From: Streptococcus sp. A12
GTDB taxonomy: Bacteria > Bacillota > Bacilli > Lactobacillales > Streptococcaceae
Direction: 5' to 3'
Assembly: GCF_905372335.1 (NCBI RefSeq)
Contig: NZ_CAJPOU010000038.1
Span: 1 to 12,798, forward strand
Length of the DNA: 12,798 nucleotides
Part shown: in pieces, positions 1 to 6,229 of the stretch
Numbering within the stretch: position 1 is the stretch's first letter
Layout of the letters: each line of letters begins with the position of its first letter
The notes under the pieces: model-generated
What the model saw: the letters and a program-made list of their open reading frames with translations, nothing else
What the model was told of the DNA's origin: nothing
Database searches by the model: none
Translations under genes and position numbers: made by a program

Positions 1-338
1 TAACCAGCATTTTTTACAGTACGGCAAAGGGTTTCGCGACCAGTTGTACAGTATTCACAAGTACCACATCCTTCGAAGAACCAAGCAACACTGACACGGT
101 CACCAACTTTTAAACTTGTCACATCTGGAGCAAGTTCTTTAACAATCCCGATTCCTTCGTGTCCAAGAACACGGCCTGGAACTTTACCGAAGTCTCCGTG
201 AGCAACGTGCAAGTCCGTGTGGCAGACACCACAGTATTCGATTTGAACAAGAGCTTCCCCTGTTTCTAATGGGCGCATCTCCTTGTTTGCAACGATTTCA
301 ACACCGGTACCTTCTGGATTTACAACAACAGCTTTCAT
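1..338 (-). CDS. adhP: Zinc-dependent alcohol dehydrogenase, N-terminal part
   Basis: Partial: the gene starts at 338 on the minus strand and leaves the window, so only the first 112 residues are visible of a family usually near 340. It belongs to the medium-chain zinc alcohol dehydrogenases, cytosolic enzymes that interconvert alcohols and aldehydes with NAD(H). Seen in the sequence: catalytic-zinc motif CGVCHTD with C39; GHEG at 59-62 giving H60 and E61; and the structural zinc lobe with cysteines 91, 94, 97 and 105 in the usual C-x2-C-x2-C-x7-C spacing. The GroES-like fold accounts for everything visible. The start is supported by a strong ribosome binding site (GAGGAGG) 7 bases before the ATG. 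The upstream region carries a zinc-regulator-like palindrome and a Rex-like box, which fits a zinc enzyme that consumes or makes NADH. The exact substrate cannot be told from this fragment. Confidence 0.93.
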   Translation of the reverse strand, partial: MKAVVVNPEGTGVEIVANKEMRPLETGEALVQIEYCGVCHTDLHVAHGDFGKVPGRVLGHEGIGIVKELAPDVTSLKVGDRVSVAWFFEGCGTCEYCTTGRETLCRTVKNAG

Positions 339-449
339 AGTTTTCCTCCTCAAGAGCTTAGTTGAATTAGAGACGGTAATAAAACGAGAAGTAACATCAC
401 TTGAATCATTATCGTATGAAACGAGCTAGGCTCCTTTTTTATTTTTGCT

Positions 450-467
450 ATGTTAATTTCATCACAA
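450..467. promoter_or_regulatory. Rex-like redox operator (candidate)
   Basis: On the minus strand the 18 bases read TTGTGATGAAATTAACAT. The known Rex box is TTGTGAA-N4-TTCACAA; this copy matches 6 of 7 bases in the left half and 5 of 7 in the right. It lies about 112 bases upstream of the adhP ATG. Rex is the NADH/NAD-sensing repressor of fermentation genes, including alcohol dehydrogenases, in streptococci. The match and its placement are seen; binding is inference. I could not identify a convincing -35/-10 pair for adhP, so its position relative to the promoter is unknown. Confidence 0.4.
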
Positions 468-500
468 ACTTTATCAGTTAGCAAGCATTCACATAGAAAA

Positions 501-543
501 TTTTCTGAAAATAAACTTAACCAGTTAAATTGTTTTCAGAAAA
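501..543. promoter_or_regulatory. AdcR-type zinc operator within a larger palindrome
   Basis: The core at 517-528 is TTAACCAGTTAA, an exact match to the streptococcal AdcR consensus TTAACYRGTTAA. It sits almost at the centre of a longer inverted repeat whose outer arms, TTTTCTGAAAA at 501-511 and TTTTCAGAAAA at 533-543, are perfect reverse complements of each other. AdcR is the zinc-sensing MarR-family regulator; it is known to repress zinc uptake genes and reported to activate an alcohol dehydrogenase gene in pneumococcus. The site is about 180 bases upstream of the adhP start, where an activator site could lie, and the HAD phosphatase unit is already closed by its terminator, so adhP is the likely target. 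Regulation is inference from the motif. Confidence 0.65.
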
Positions 544-571
544 AGTCTCTATAAGGTTCCGTATGTTTGAG

Positions 572-615
572 AAAACAAAAAGCTTGAATCCTTTCTTGTA
601 AAAGGTGATTCAAGC
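572..615 (-). terminator. Rho-independent terminator of the HAD phosphatase gene
   Basis: The arms GCTTGAATC (582-590) and GATTCAAGC (607-615) are perfect complements, and the stem can extend through CTTT/AAAG. Read on the minus strand the hairpin begins 12 bases after the HAD stop codon and runs into TTTTTGTTTTC. It separates the HAD gene from adhP, which lies downstream on the same strand. Confidence 0.88.
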
Positions 616-627
616 AATTCTCTTTAT

Positions 628-1440
628 TTATAGGAAGAGTTTTTCTAGTTGACGAGCAACGCCGTCCTGATCATTTGTATACTCGGTTTGTTTATCGGCA
701 TAGGGGAGGAGAACAGGATTGGCGTTTTTCATTGCATAACCAGTTCCTGCGAAAGCCAACATGTCTGTATCATTTTGTTCGTCTCCAAAGGCGATAAGGT
801 TTTTCCGATCAAGTCCGTAAGTCTCGAGGAGATAGTTGAGGGCAAAGGCCTTATTGACGCCTTTTGGAGCACATTCCAGAATGTTGAGGGGACCACCCCA
901 GCTATTGATTTCTAGCTCGTGATGGTAGTAATCACGCATTTCTTCGGCTAAAGCATACTTATCTTCAGCGCGTGTTTGAAAGAGGATGGCGTTTGGGTTT
1001 TCGGTAACTTTACGAGCTTCGAATTTTGTTTTGGAGGAGATTTTAGAAACCCCAAATAAGGAGGGATCAATAGTATGGTGGTAAGTGTGGGTGACATAGA
1101 ACTTATTGCGATACTCTCCAGCGATAAAGTCCGCCTGGATGTCATTTTCTCTCTCGACCATATCTAGGAGGTATTTTTTATCAAGGGTCATGGATAGTTC
1201 TTTTGACCATTTTTTATTTGGAATATGAGTGAGAGCGCCGTTAAAGTTAATCATGGGACTTTCCAATCCCAATTCCTTATAGATGTGATCTGCCATTCGA
1301 TAGGGACGCCCAGTTGTAATAATGACCCGGTGACCTTGTTCACTGACTTTCTGGATGGTTTCAATCGTATAAGGCGATAATTTGCTCTCAGAATTTAATA
1401 AGGTGCCATCTAAATCGACAGCGATTAGTTTTTTATTCAT
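628..1440 (-). CDS. Cof-type HAD-superfamily phosphatase
   Basis: 270 residues, the usual size for the Cof/YidA group of HAD hydrolases (type IIB cap), soluble enzymes that dephosphorylate sugar phosphates, nucleotides or cofactors such as FMN and PLP. All four HAD motifs are visible: nucleophile and acid/base in VDLDGTLL (D9, D11); motif II TTGRP around T43; motif III lysine K193 in APKG; and motif IV GDEQND with D220 and D224, which bind magnesium. The cap domain lies between motifs II and III, about residues 80-185. The start is backed by AAAGGA upstream of the ATG and by a good extended -10 promoter about 80 bases further up. It forms a single-gene unit closed by its own terminator. The substrate cannot be predicted; members of this family are promiscuous. 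Confidence 0.93.
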   Translation of the reverse strand: MNKKLIAVDLDGTLLNSESKLSPYTIETIQKVSEQGHRVIITTGRPYRMADHIYKELGLESPMINFNGALTHIPNKKWSKELSMTLDKKYLLDMVERENDIQADFIAGEYRNKFYVTHTYHHTIDPSLFGVSKISSKTKFEARKVTENPNAILFQTRAEDKYALAEEMRDYYHHELEINSWGGPLNILECAPKGVNKAFALNYLLETYGLDRKNLIAFGDEQNDTDMLAFAGTGYAMKNANPVLLPYADKQTEYTNDQDGVARQLEKLFL

Positions 1441-1522
1441 AGGAAGATTCCTTTCATTTGTATGGTTTTTCTTACTCTAAATGAGGAGTATAGATGTGCT
1501 ATATTTTAAGAAGAATGCTACC

Positions 1523-1551
1523 ATTATACCAGATAAACAGGAAAATTTCAG
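1523..1551 (-). promoter_or_regulatory. Promoter of the HAD phosphatase gene
   Basis: On the minus strand CTGAAA (1546-1551) and TATAAT (1523-1528) are separated by 17 bases, and TGG directly before TATAAT makes it an extended -10. This gives a leader of roughly 75 bases before the ATG at 1440. Confidence 0.78.
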
Positions 1552-1601
1552 TTTTTCGAATAGTAAATGATGTGGCACAAAAGATTATCCAGATGAATCT
1601 C

Positions 1602-1630
1602 TTGTAAAAGTGAATGATATTTGATAAAAT
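1602..1630 (+). promoter_or_regulatory. Promoter of the purine permease gene
   Basis: TTGTAA (1602-1607), a 17-base spacer and TAAAAT (1625-1630), with TGA just before the -10. Transcription should start near 1637, leaving a leader of about 57 bases, which is too short for a complete purine riboswitch with expression platform. A T-run (1668-1675) and AAGGAG (1676-1681) follow, 12 bases before the ATG. Confidence 0.75.
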
Positions 1631-1693
1631 ATTTGTATTGTTCGTGATTGAGTCGCGAGCAGATTTATTTTTTTTAAGGAGTTTATTGGAAAA

Positions 1694-3115
1694 ATGGATA
1701 AGTTTTTCAAACTATCTGAACACGGAACGACGGTTCGTACAGAGGTATTAGCTGGTTTAACGACCTTCTTTGCCATGTCTTATATCTTATTTGTAAACCC
1801 TCAAATGCTCTCCCAAACAGGAATGCCTGCTCAAGGAGTATTTCTGGCAACCATTATTGGGTCAGTCGTTGGGACTCTTATGATGGCTTTCTACGCGAAC
1901 CTGCCTTATGCCCAAGCACCTGGAATGGGCTTGAATGCCTTCTTTACCTTTACAGTGGTATTTGGGATGGGCTATTCTTGGAAAGAAGCCTTGGGAATGG
2001 TCTTTATTTGCGGATTGATTTCCTTGGTTATCACATTAACTAATGTTCGGAAAATGATTATTGAGTCAATTCCAAATGCTTTGCGTTCAGCTATTTCAGC
2101 TGGTATCGGAATTTTCTTAGCCTATGTCGGAATTAAAAATGCTGGCTTGTTGAAGTTTTCAATTGATCCGCATACCTATACGGTGGCAGGAGAAGGAGCT
2201 GATAAAGCGAATGCAGCGATTACAGCAAATTCTGCAGCGGTCCCAGGACTTGTTAGTTTCAATAGTCCGGCAGTCCTTCTTGCCTTAGCTGGCTTAGCCA
2301 TTACTGTTTTCTTTGTCATCAAGGGCATTAAAGGAGGAATTATCCTTTCTATCCTTACGACAACAATCCTCGCTATTGTGTTTGGCATTGTTGATCTTTC
2401 AACGATCGACTTTGGTAGTACCCATCTTGGAGCAGCCGTCAATGATCTTGGGAAAATTTTTGGTGCTGCACTTGGTTCAGAAGGATTAGGTTCCTTGATT
2501 ACCAATACTTCTCGTCTTCCTGAAACCTTGATGGCTATCCTCGCTTTCTCATTGACAGATATCTTTGATACGATTGGTACCTTGATTGGAACTGGTGAAA
2601 AAGTTGGTATTGTTGCCACAAATGGTGAAAATCACCAATCCGCTAAATTGGATAAAGCCCTTTATTCAGACCTTGTAGCGACATCTGTTGGTGCCATTGC
2701 AGGTACTTCAAATGTGACGACTTATGTTGAGTCAGCTGCGGGTATCGGAGCTGGTGGACGGACTGGTCTGACAGCCCTTGTAGTAGCCCTCTGTTTTGCA
2801 GTGTCAAGTATCTTTAGTCCCCTTCTTGCTATCGTGCCAACTGCAGCGACAGCACCGATTTTGATCATCGTTGGGATCATGATGTTGAGTAGCTTGAAAA
2901 ACATCCATTGGGATGATATGGCAGAAGCTGTACCAGCTTTCTTCACCTCTATCTTTATGGGATTCAGCTATTCCATCACAAATGGGATTGCAGCAGGTTT
3001 TATTACCTATACAGTAACCAAATTGGTCAAAGGTGAAGCCAAAGAAGTTCACAGTATGATTTGGATTTTAGATGCCTTGTTTATCTTGAACTTTATCAGT
3101 ATGGCCTTGCATTAG
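1694..3115 (+). CDS. pbuG: NCS2-family purine (guanine/hypoxanthine) permease
   Basis: 473 residues of mostly hydrophobic sequence, matching the AzgA/PbuG branch of the NCS2 family (usually 430-480 residues and 12 or more membrane passes). These are proton symporters that bring guanine, hypoxanthine or adenine into the cell for purine salvage. Family signatures seen: QAPGMGLNAFFT at 74-85, SLTDIFDTIGTL at 286-297, and GTSNVTTYVESAAGI at 337-351, which includes the acidic residue E346. Residues about 155-190 form a small hydrophilic loop rich in Ala and Asn. AAGGAG lies 12 bases before the ATG, a slightly long spacing, with GGA closer in. The gene has its own promoter and terminator, so it is monocistronic. 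The exact base transported cannot be settled from sequence. Confidence 0.9.
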   Translation: MDKFFKLSEHGTTVRTEVLAGLTTFFAMSYILFVNPQMLSQTGMPAQGVFLATIIGSVVGTLMMAFYANLPYAQAPGMGLNAFFTFTVVFGMGYSWKEALGMVFICGLISLVITLTNVRKMIIESIPNALRSAISAGIGIFLAYVGIKNAGLLKFSIDPHTYTVAGEGADKANAAITANSAAVPGLVSFNSPAVLLALAGLAITVFFVIKGIKGGIILSILTTTILAIVFGIVDLSTIDFGSTHLGAAVNDLGKIFGAALGSEGLGSLITNTSRLPETLMAILAFSLTDIFDTIGTLIGTGEKVGIVATNGENHQSAKLDKALYSDLVATSVGAIAGTSNVTTYVESAAGIGAGGRTGLTALVVALCFAVSSIFSPLLAIVPTAATAPILIIVGIMMLSSLKNIHWDDMAEAVPAFFTSIFMGFSYSITNGIAAGFITYTVTKLVKGEAKEVHSMIWILDALFILNFISMALH

Positions 3116-3129
3116 AATGAACATAGAGG

Positions 3130-3160
3130 AAAGCTTGGACAAATAGCCCAAGCTTTTTTT
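3130..3160 (+). terminator. Rho-independent terminator after the purine permease
   Basis: Perfect 9-base arms AAAGCTTGG (3130-3138) and CCAAGCTTT (3148-3156) around a 9-base loop, running into a T-tract to 3160. Confidence 0.92.
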
Positions 3161-3222
3161 GATTGTCTTAGGTGAGGCAGAAGGTTGATCGACTAAAAAG
3201 GTGGGCAAGAATCAATTATTTT

Positions 3223-3231
3223 TGGTATAAT
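3223..3231 (+). promoter_or_regulatory. Extended -10 promoter abutting the tsaE start codon
   Basis: TGG followed by a perfect TATAAT (3226-3231); no recognisable -35 was found at 16-18 bases. Only six bases (agagaa) separate the -10 from the ATG at 3238, so transcription would begin at or within a base or two of the start codon. The tsaE mRNA is therefore predicted to lack a ribosome binding site. Confidence 0.75.
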
Positions 3232-3237
3232 AGAGAA

Positions 3238-3687
3238 ATGAAAAGTCAAAATGAACAAGAGTTGATTGCCCTTGGAAAACAGTTGGGTCAACGATTAGAA
3301 AAACAGGATGTCGTGATTCTGGCGGGAGATCTGGGGGCAGGGAAAACAACCTTTACAAAAGGCCTTGCTCAAGGGATGGGCATTCGCCAGATGATCAAAA
3401 GTCCTACTTATACTATCGTGAGAGAATATGAAGGCCGTTTGCCCTTGTATCACCTGGATGTCTATCGTATTGGAGACGATCCAGATTCGATTGATTTGGA
3501 TGACTTTTTATTTGGTGAAGGGGTGACCGTCATTGAGTGGGGAGAATTGCTAGATACCAGTCTTCCTGCTGGATATTTAAAGGTTGAACTGCTTAAGGAC
3601 GGTGATGGACGTGAGATACGCTTGTCAGCTGTCGGTGAACGTGCAGAACAATTAAAGGACTCATTTCTAACTTCTGTAGGAGCTTGA
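3238..3687 (+). CDS. tsaE: tRNA t6A biosynthesis ATPase TsaE
   Basis: 149 residues. TsaE is the small ATPase that, with TsaD and TsaB, resets the complex making N6-threonylcarbamoyladenosine (t6A) at position 37 of ANN-decoding tRNAs in the cytoplasm. Seen: Walker A GDLGAGKTT at 30-38 with K36 and T37; SPTYTIV at 55-61; YHLDVYR at 71-77; and IEWGE at 99-103, the acidic motif typical of the family. I chose ATG 3238 because it gives normal family length, begins at the expected helix, and a perfect TATAAT sits six bases before it; an in-frame GTG at 3172 would put coding sequence across the promoter and adds 22 basic residues not expected in the family. The stop overlaps the ribosome binding region of the next gene, so the two are probably co-transcribed. 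Confidence 0.93.
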   Translation: MKSQNEQELIALGKQLGQRLEKQDVVILAGDLGAGKTTFTKGLAQGMGIRQMIKSPTYTIVREYEGRLPLYHLDVYRIGDDPDSIDLDDFLFGEGVTVIEWGELLDTSLPAGYLKVELLKDGDGREIRLSAVGERAEQLKDSFLTSVGA

Positions 3688-3689
3688 AG

Positions 3690-4220
3690 ATGGAACAGAT
3701 ATTGGATCTCTTTTTGAAAGAGGCTGAGGCTTCGGATGCAGAGTGTTTACTCGACTTTTTTAAAGCTGTAGCGACTGAATCGGATTTTATGACCTTGGCT
3801 CCAGAAGGGCTTGGGATGACCAAGCAAGAGTTAGAAATCTTTGCTGAAAAACAAGCACAAACAGACAATCAATTATGTCTCTTATTATACTTGGGTGAGG
3901 ATCTGGTAGGTGTCTTAAATATTGCAGCGGACCAAAACAGAGCCTTGCGCCATATTGGAGATATCTTTATCGTTGTTCGGAAGGCCTATTGGAATAAAGG
4001 CTTGGGTCGTATTCTTCTAGAAGAAGGAATCTCATGGGCAGAAGGTACCAACCTCCTTCGGAAGTTAGACCTCAGTGTCCAAGTTCGAAATGAACGGGCC
4101 ATCCATCTCTACCAAACGCTAGGATTTGAAATTGAAGGTCTCCGCAAGAGAGGCGTATACAAGGAAGGGGAATATCTGGATGTTTACCTAATGGGCAAAC
4201 TGATAGATGGACAGAATTAA
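3690..4220 (+). CDS. GNAT-family N-acetyltransferase
   Basis: 176 residues, a single Gcn5-related acetyltransferase domain that moves an acetyl group from acetyl-CoA to an unknown amine. Seen: the acetyl-CoA pyrophosphate loop around VVRKAYWNKGLGRILLEEG (95-113; family pattern Q/R-x-x-G-x-G/A) and the C-terminal signature NERAIHLYQTLGF (134-146). The start is ATG 3690, seven bases after AGGAG; a TTG at 3684 is in frame but only one base from that ribosome binding site. It sits two bases after tsaE, and its stop overlaps the next ATG by one base. A GNAT gene between tsaE and lytR is a stable streptococcal arrangement. It is distinct from RimI, which is found with tsaD in other loci, so I do not assign that name. 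The substrate is unknown. Confidence 0.9.
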   Translation: MEQILDLFLKEAEASDAECLLDFFKAVATESDFMTLAPEGLGMTKQELEIFAEKQAQTDNQLCLLLYLGEDLVGVLNIAADQNRALRHIGDIFIVVRKAYWNKGLGRILLEEGISWAEGTNLLRKLDLSVQVRNERAIHLYQTLGFEIEGLRKRGVYKEGEYLDVYLMGKLIDGQN

Positions 4221-5389
4221 TGATTAAAAAAATTCTATTAATGTTTTTTAGTTTGTTAGCTGTAACGACAATAGGGATTGGAGCCTATGGGCTGACCATC
4301 CTCAATCAGTCAACAAACACGTTGAGTAAGACTTATAAAGGGATTGGCGATGAAAACAATGTCATCGCAGAAAACAAACCAATGACCATTTTGCTCATGG
4401 GGGTCGATACTGGATCAGGCTCACGAGAGGATCAGTGGGTAGGAAACAGTGATACCATGATTCTCGTGACAGTGAATCCACAGACGCGTGAAACAACGAT
4501 TATGAGTTTGGAACGGGATATCTTGACCAATATTACGCAAGATGGAGAAACTGTCCAAGCTAAGCTAAATGCGGCTTATGCTCAAGGTGGAGCAGAATTG
4601 GCCATTAAAACCATCCAAGATTTGATGAATATTCATATCGACCGTTATGCGATGATCAATATGAAAGGTCTTGTTCAACTGGTTGATAAGGTTGGTGGCA
4701 TCACAGTAAACAATCCATTTGATTTTGATATTTCAATCGAAGAAAATGAACCGGAATACACAGCAAAAATTCCACCTGGTCGTCAAGAGATTGATGGAGA
4801 ACAAGCATTGGTGTATTCAAGGATGCGTTATCAAGATCCTGAAGGAGACTATGGTCGTCAAAAACGCCAACGAGAAGTCATTGAAAAGATCATCAAGAAA
4901 GTATTGACTTTGGATGGTCTGAGCAACTATCAAGGAATTATTAAAGCGGTTAGTGATAATATGCAGACCAATATCTCCTTGGATACGAATAGCTTGATGC
5001 ACTTGATGGGCTATCGAGATGCCTTGAAGAACATCCGTATGGAACAGTTGAAAGGTGAAGATGCCACCCTAGCGGATGGCGGAAGTTACCAAATTGTTAC
5101 TTCAGAACACCTGTTGAAGATGCAGAATATCCTGCGAAAAAGTCTTGGATTATCGCCTGTAAGAAAGCTCGAAACAAGTGCTGTTCTATTGGATAGCGAT
5201 GAAGCTAGGGGTACTGATTCGTCAGAAAGTGGCGAAAGTCCAGTAGAGTCGAGTCAGAATACTGGTGGAGGCTATTACGATCCTTCCTATGCTCCGGAAA
5301 CTTCTGTAAGTTCAGAAGCGGTGACACCATACCAACCGATAGTGCCTCCTTATACGGATACAACTGTAGCTGGTGTTGGAGGAAACTAA
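4220..5389 (+). CDS. lytR: LytR-CpsA-Psr family wall-polymer ligase (LytR/BrpA type)
   Basis: 389 residues. LCP proteins attach teichoic acids or capsular polymers to peptidoglycan on the outer face of the membrane. Seen: a short cytoplasmic N-terminus and one membrane segment (about 5-27), then the extracellular LCP domain (about 55-235) with LLMGVD (58-63), NSDTMIL (76-82), SLERD (96-100), KLNAAYAQGG (115-124), VGGITV (158-163), VYSRMRY (198-204) and the Arg pair R213/R216 in YGRQKRQ. The conserved Asp and Arg residues for magnesium and pyrophosphate binding are all in place. From about residue 320 the tail turns Ser/Thr/Pro/Gly-rich and is probably disordered. Translation starts at the ATG of TAATG, coupled to the acetyltransferase stop, with only a weak ribosome binding site. 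Called LytR in pneumococcus and BrpA in S. mutans; older annotations as a transcriptional regulator are superseded. Confidence 0.92.
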   Translation: MIKKILLMFFSLLAVTTIGIGAYGLTILNQSTNTLSKTYKGIGDENNVIAENKPMTILLMGVDTGSGSREDQWVGNSDTMILVTVNPQTRETTIMSLERDILTNITQDGETVQAKLNAAYAQGGAELAIKTIQDLMNIHIDRYAMINMKGLVQLVDKVGGITVNNPFDFDISIEENEPEYTAKIPPGRQEIDGEQALVYSRMRYQDPEGDYGRQKRQREVIEKIIKKVLTLDGLSNYQGIIKAVSDNMQTNISLDTNSLMHLMGYRDALKNIRMEQLKGEDATLADGGSYQIVTSEHLLKMQNILRKSLGLSPVRKLETSAVLLDSDEARGTDSSESGESPVESSQNTGGGYYDPSYAPETSVSSEAVTPYQPIVPPYTDTTVAGVGGN

Positions 5390-5399
5390 ATTAAAAAAT

Positions 5400-5436
5400 A
5401 AAAAGGTTTTGAGATAGCTATCTCAAAACCTTTTTT
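5400..5436. terminator. Bidirectional Rho-independent terminator
   Basis: A near-perfect palindrome centred at 5417/5418, with stem AAAAGGTTTTGAGATA pairing to its complement and AGCT at the centre. A T-run follows on the plus strand (5431-5436) and TTTTTATTTTTT on the minus strand, so it can end both lytR and the converging hit operon. Confidence 0.92.
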
Positions 5437-5438
5437 GG

Positions 5439-5735
5439 TTAGTCGTTCGTATTAGATTTCTCAGACCAAATAGTTTGGATTTGTTCTACAGAAGCGTTGG
5501 CTTGCTGAGAGAAGATCCTTGTTTTATAGGAAAAGTCTTCCAGTAATTGGTTTAAAAGGACTCGTTGCTCTTGGATGATTTCAATATTCTTTTTGATTTT
5601 TGAAACATTTGATTGGATTCCATCCGTTAGTTGTTTGGTTTCGTTGAATTCATTTTTCAGTGGTTCACGATGTTTAACAAGTTGATAGCTAATAGTTGCT
5701 CCAGTCGCGAACCAAAATAAATCTCTTAATTTCAT
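5439..5735 (-). CDS. Small membrane-anchored coiled-coil protein, function unknown
   Basis: 98 residues; I do not recognise a characterised family. The N-terminus MKLRDLFWFATGATISYQLV looks like a short membrane anchor (about residues 6-21), followed by a highly charged, helix-prone stretch (about 26-92) rich in Glu, Gln, Lys, Asn and Ile/Leu at heptad-like spacing, suggesting a coiled coil. There are no cysteines and no catalytic motif. A good ribosome binding site (AAGGAG) precedes the ATG, and the gene begins 13 bases after the hit stop, so the two are one transcript ending at the shared palindromic terminator. The length and anchor-plus-coil layout resemble YtxH-like or DUF948-like envelope proteins, but the match is one of architecture only. 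The frame lies in a normal operon position with its own start signals, which supports it being a real gene. Confidence 0.8.
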   Translation of the reverse strand: MKLRDLFWFATGATISYQLVKHREPLKNEFNETKQLTDGIQSNVSKIKKNIEIIQEQRVLLNQLLEDFSYKTRIFSQQANASVEQIQTIWSEKSNTND

Positions 5736-5748
5736 AGTAAGCTCCTTT

Positions 5749-6162
5749 TTAATGGTTTGAAATTTCCTTGGCTAATTTGGCAAGATGGTCAAAATTAGGT
5801 TCGTGGGCAATGAAATCAATTTTTAGGTCGTCCTCTTGAGAGTAGCGTGGAAGAATATGGACGTGGGTGTGGAAGACAGACTGTCCTGCGATTTCTTCCA
5901 TGTTACTAATGATATTCATTCCTTGAGGCTGTGTAGCACTTTCCACTTTTTTGGTGACTCTTGAAACGATGTTAAAAAGATCAGCAGTTTCATCTGGTGT
6001 CATTTCCAACAGATTACGGGCATGTTTTTTTGGAATCACAAGGGTATGGCCTGGAGTGACCTGAGAGATATCTAAAAAAGCAAGAAAATGGTCATCTTCG
6101 TAGACCTTAGAAGCAGGAATTTCTCCGGCAACAATCTTACAAAAAATACAATCCGAAACCAT
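5749..6162 (-). CDS. hit: HIT-family (histidine triad) nucleotide hydrolase
   Basis: 137 residues, normal for bacterial HINT/Hit proteins, cytosolic homodimers that hydrolyse nucleoside phosphoramidates, acyl-adenylates or related nucleotides. Seen: the triad H98-T-H100-V-H102 followed by ILPR; CIFCKI with C5 and C8 near the N-terminus, a probable zinc-site pair; TPGHTLVIPKKH (36-47); and NIISNMEEIAGQSV (83-96) in the nucleotide-binding loop. The ATG follows GAGG by about nine bases. It is first gene of a two-gene minus-strand operon and shares a compact divergent promoter region with ecsA, a neighbour arrangement common in Firmicutes, where hit is found beside ecsAB. Confidence 0.94.
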   Translation of the reverse strand: MVSDCIFCKIVAGEIPASKVYEDDHFLAFLDISQVTPGHTLVIPKKHARNLLEMTPDETADLFNIVSRVTKKVESATQPQGMNIISNMEEIAGQSVFHTHVHILPRYSQEDDLKIDFIAHEPNFDHLAKLAKEISNH

Positions 6163-6188
6163 AAATGTACCTCAATTTCGCTAGATTT

Positions 6189-6197
6189 TGTTATAAT
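6189..6197 (+). promoter_or_regulatory. Extended -10 promoter for the ecsA-ecsB-ccrZ-trmB operon
   Basis: TGT followed by a perfect TATAAT (6192-6197), predicting a start near 6204 and a leader of about 26 bases. No good -35 is visible. The ecsA ribosome binding site is weak (GAAAG about 12 bases before the ATG). Confidence 0.72.
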
Positions 6198-6205
6198 ATA
6201 AGAAC

Positions 6206-6214
6206 ATTATACCA
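6206..6214 (-). promoter_or_regulatory. Extended -10 promoter for hit
   Basis: On the minus strand TGG then TATAAT (6206-6211), predicting a start near 6199 and a leader of about 36 bases with GAGG before the hit ATG. This -10 lies only eight bases from the plus-strand -10 at 6192-6197, so the two promoters overlap and RNA polymerase probably cannot sit on both at once. Confidence 0.7.
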
Positions 6215-6229
6215 GAAAGCTAAGAAAAT

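Noticed and set aside
424..446. GAGC-TAG-GCTC hairpin followed by T-run, as a plus-strand terminator
   Set aside because: The stem is only four bases and no plus-strand gene lies upstream to terminate; it falls in the adhP leader region by chance.
649..915. Plus-strand open frame opposite the HAD phosphatase
   Set aside because: It lies wholly within the HAD gene on the other strand, has no ribosome binding site or recognisable domain, and the minus-strand frame has all four HAD motifs.
1631..1693. Possible purine riboswitch before the permease gene
   Set aside because: The predicted leader is only about 57 bases and I could not find the three-helix purine aptamer core or a terminator; there is not enough room.
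3172..3237. Upstream extension of tsaE from GTG 3172 (22 extra residues)
   Set aside because: It would run through the TGG-TATAAT promoter, lacks a ribosome binding site and adds residues not expected in TsaE; ATG 3238 gives the family length.
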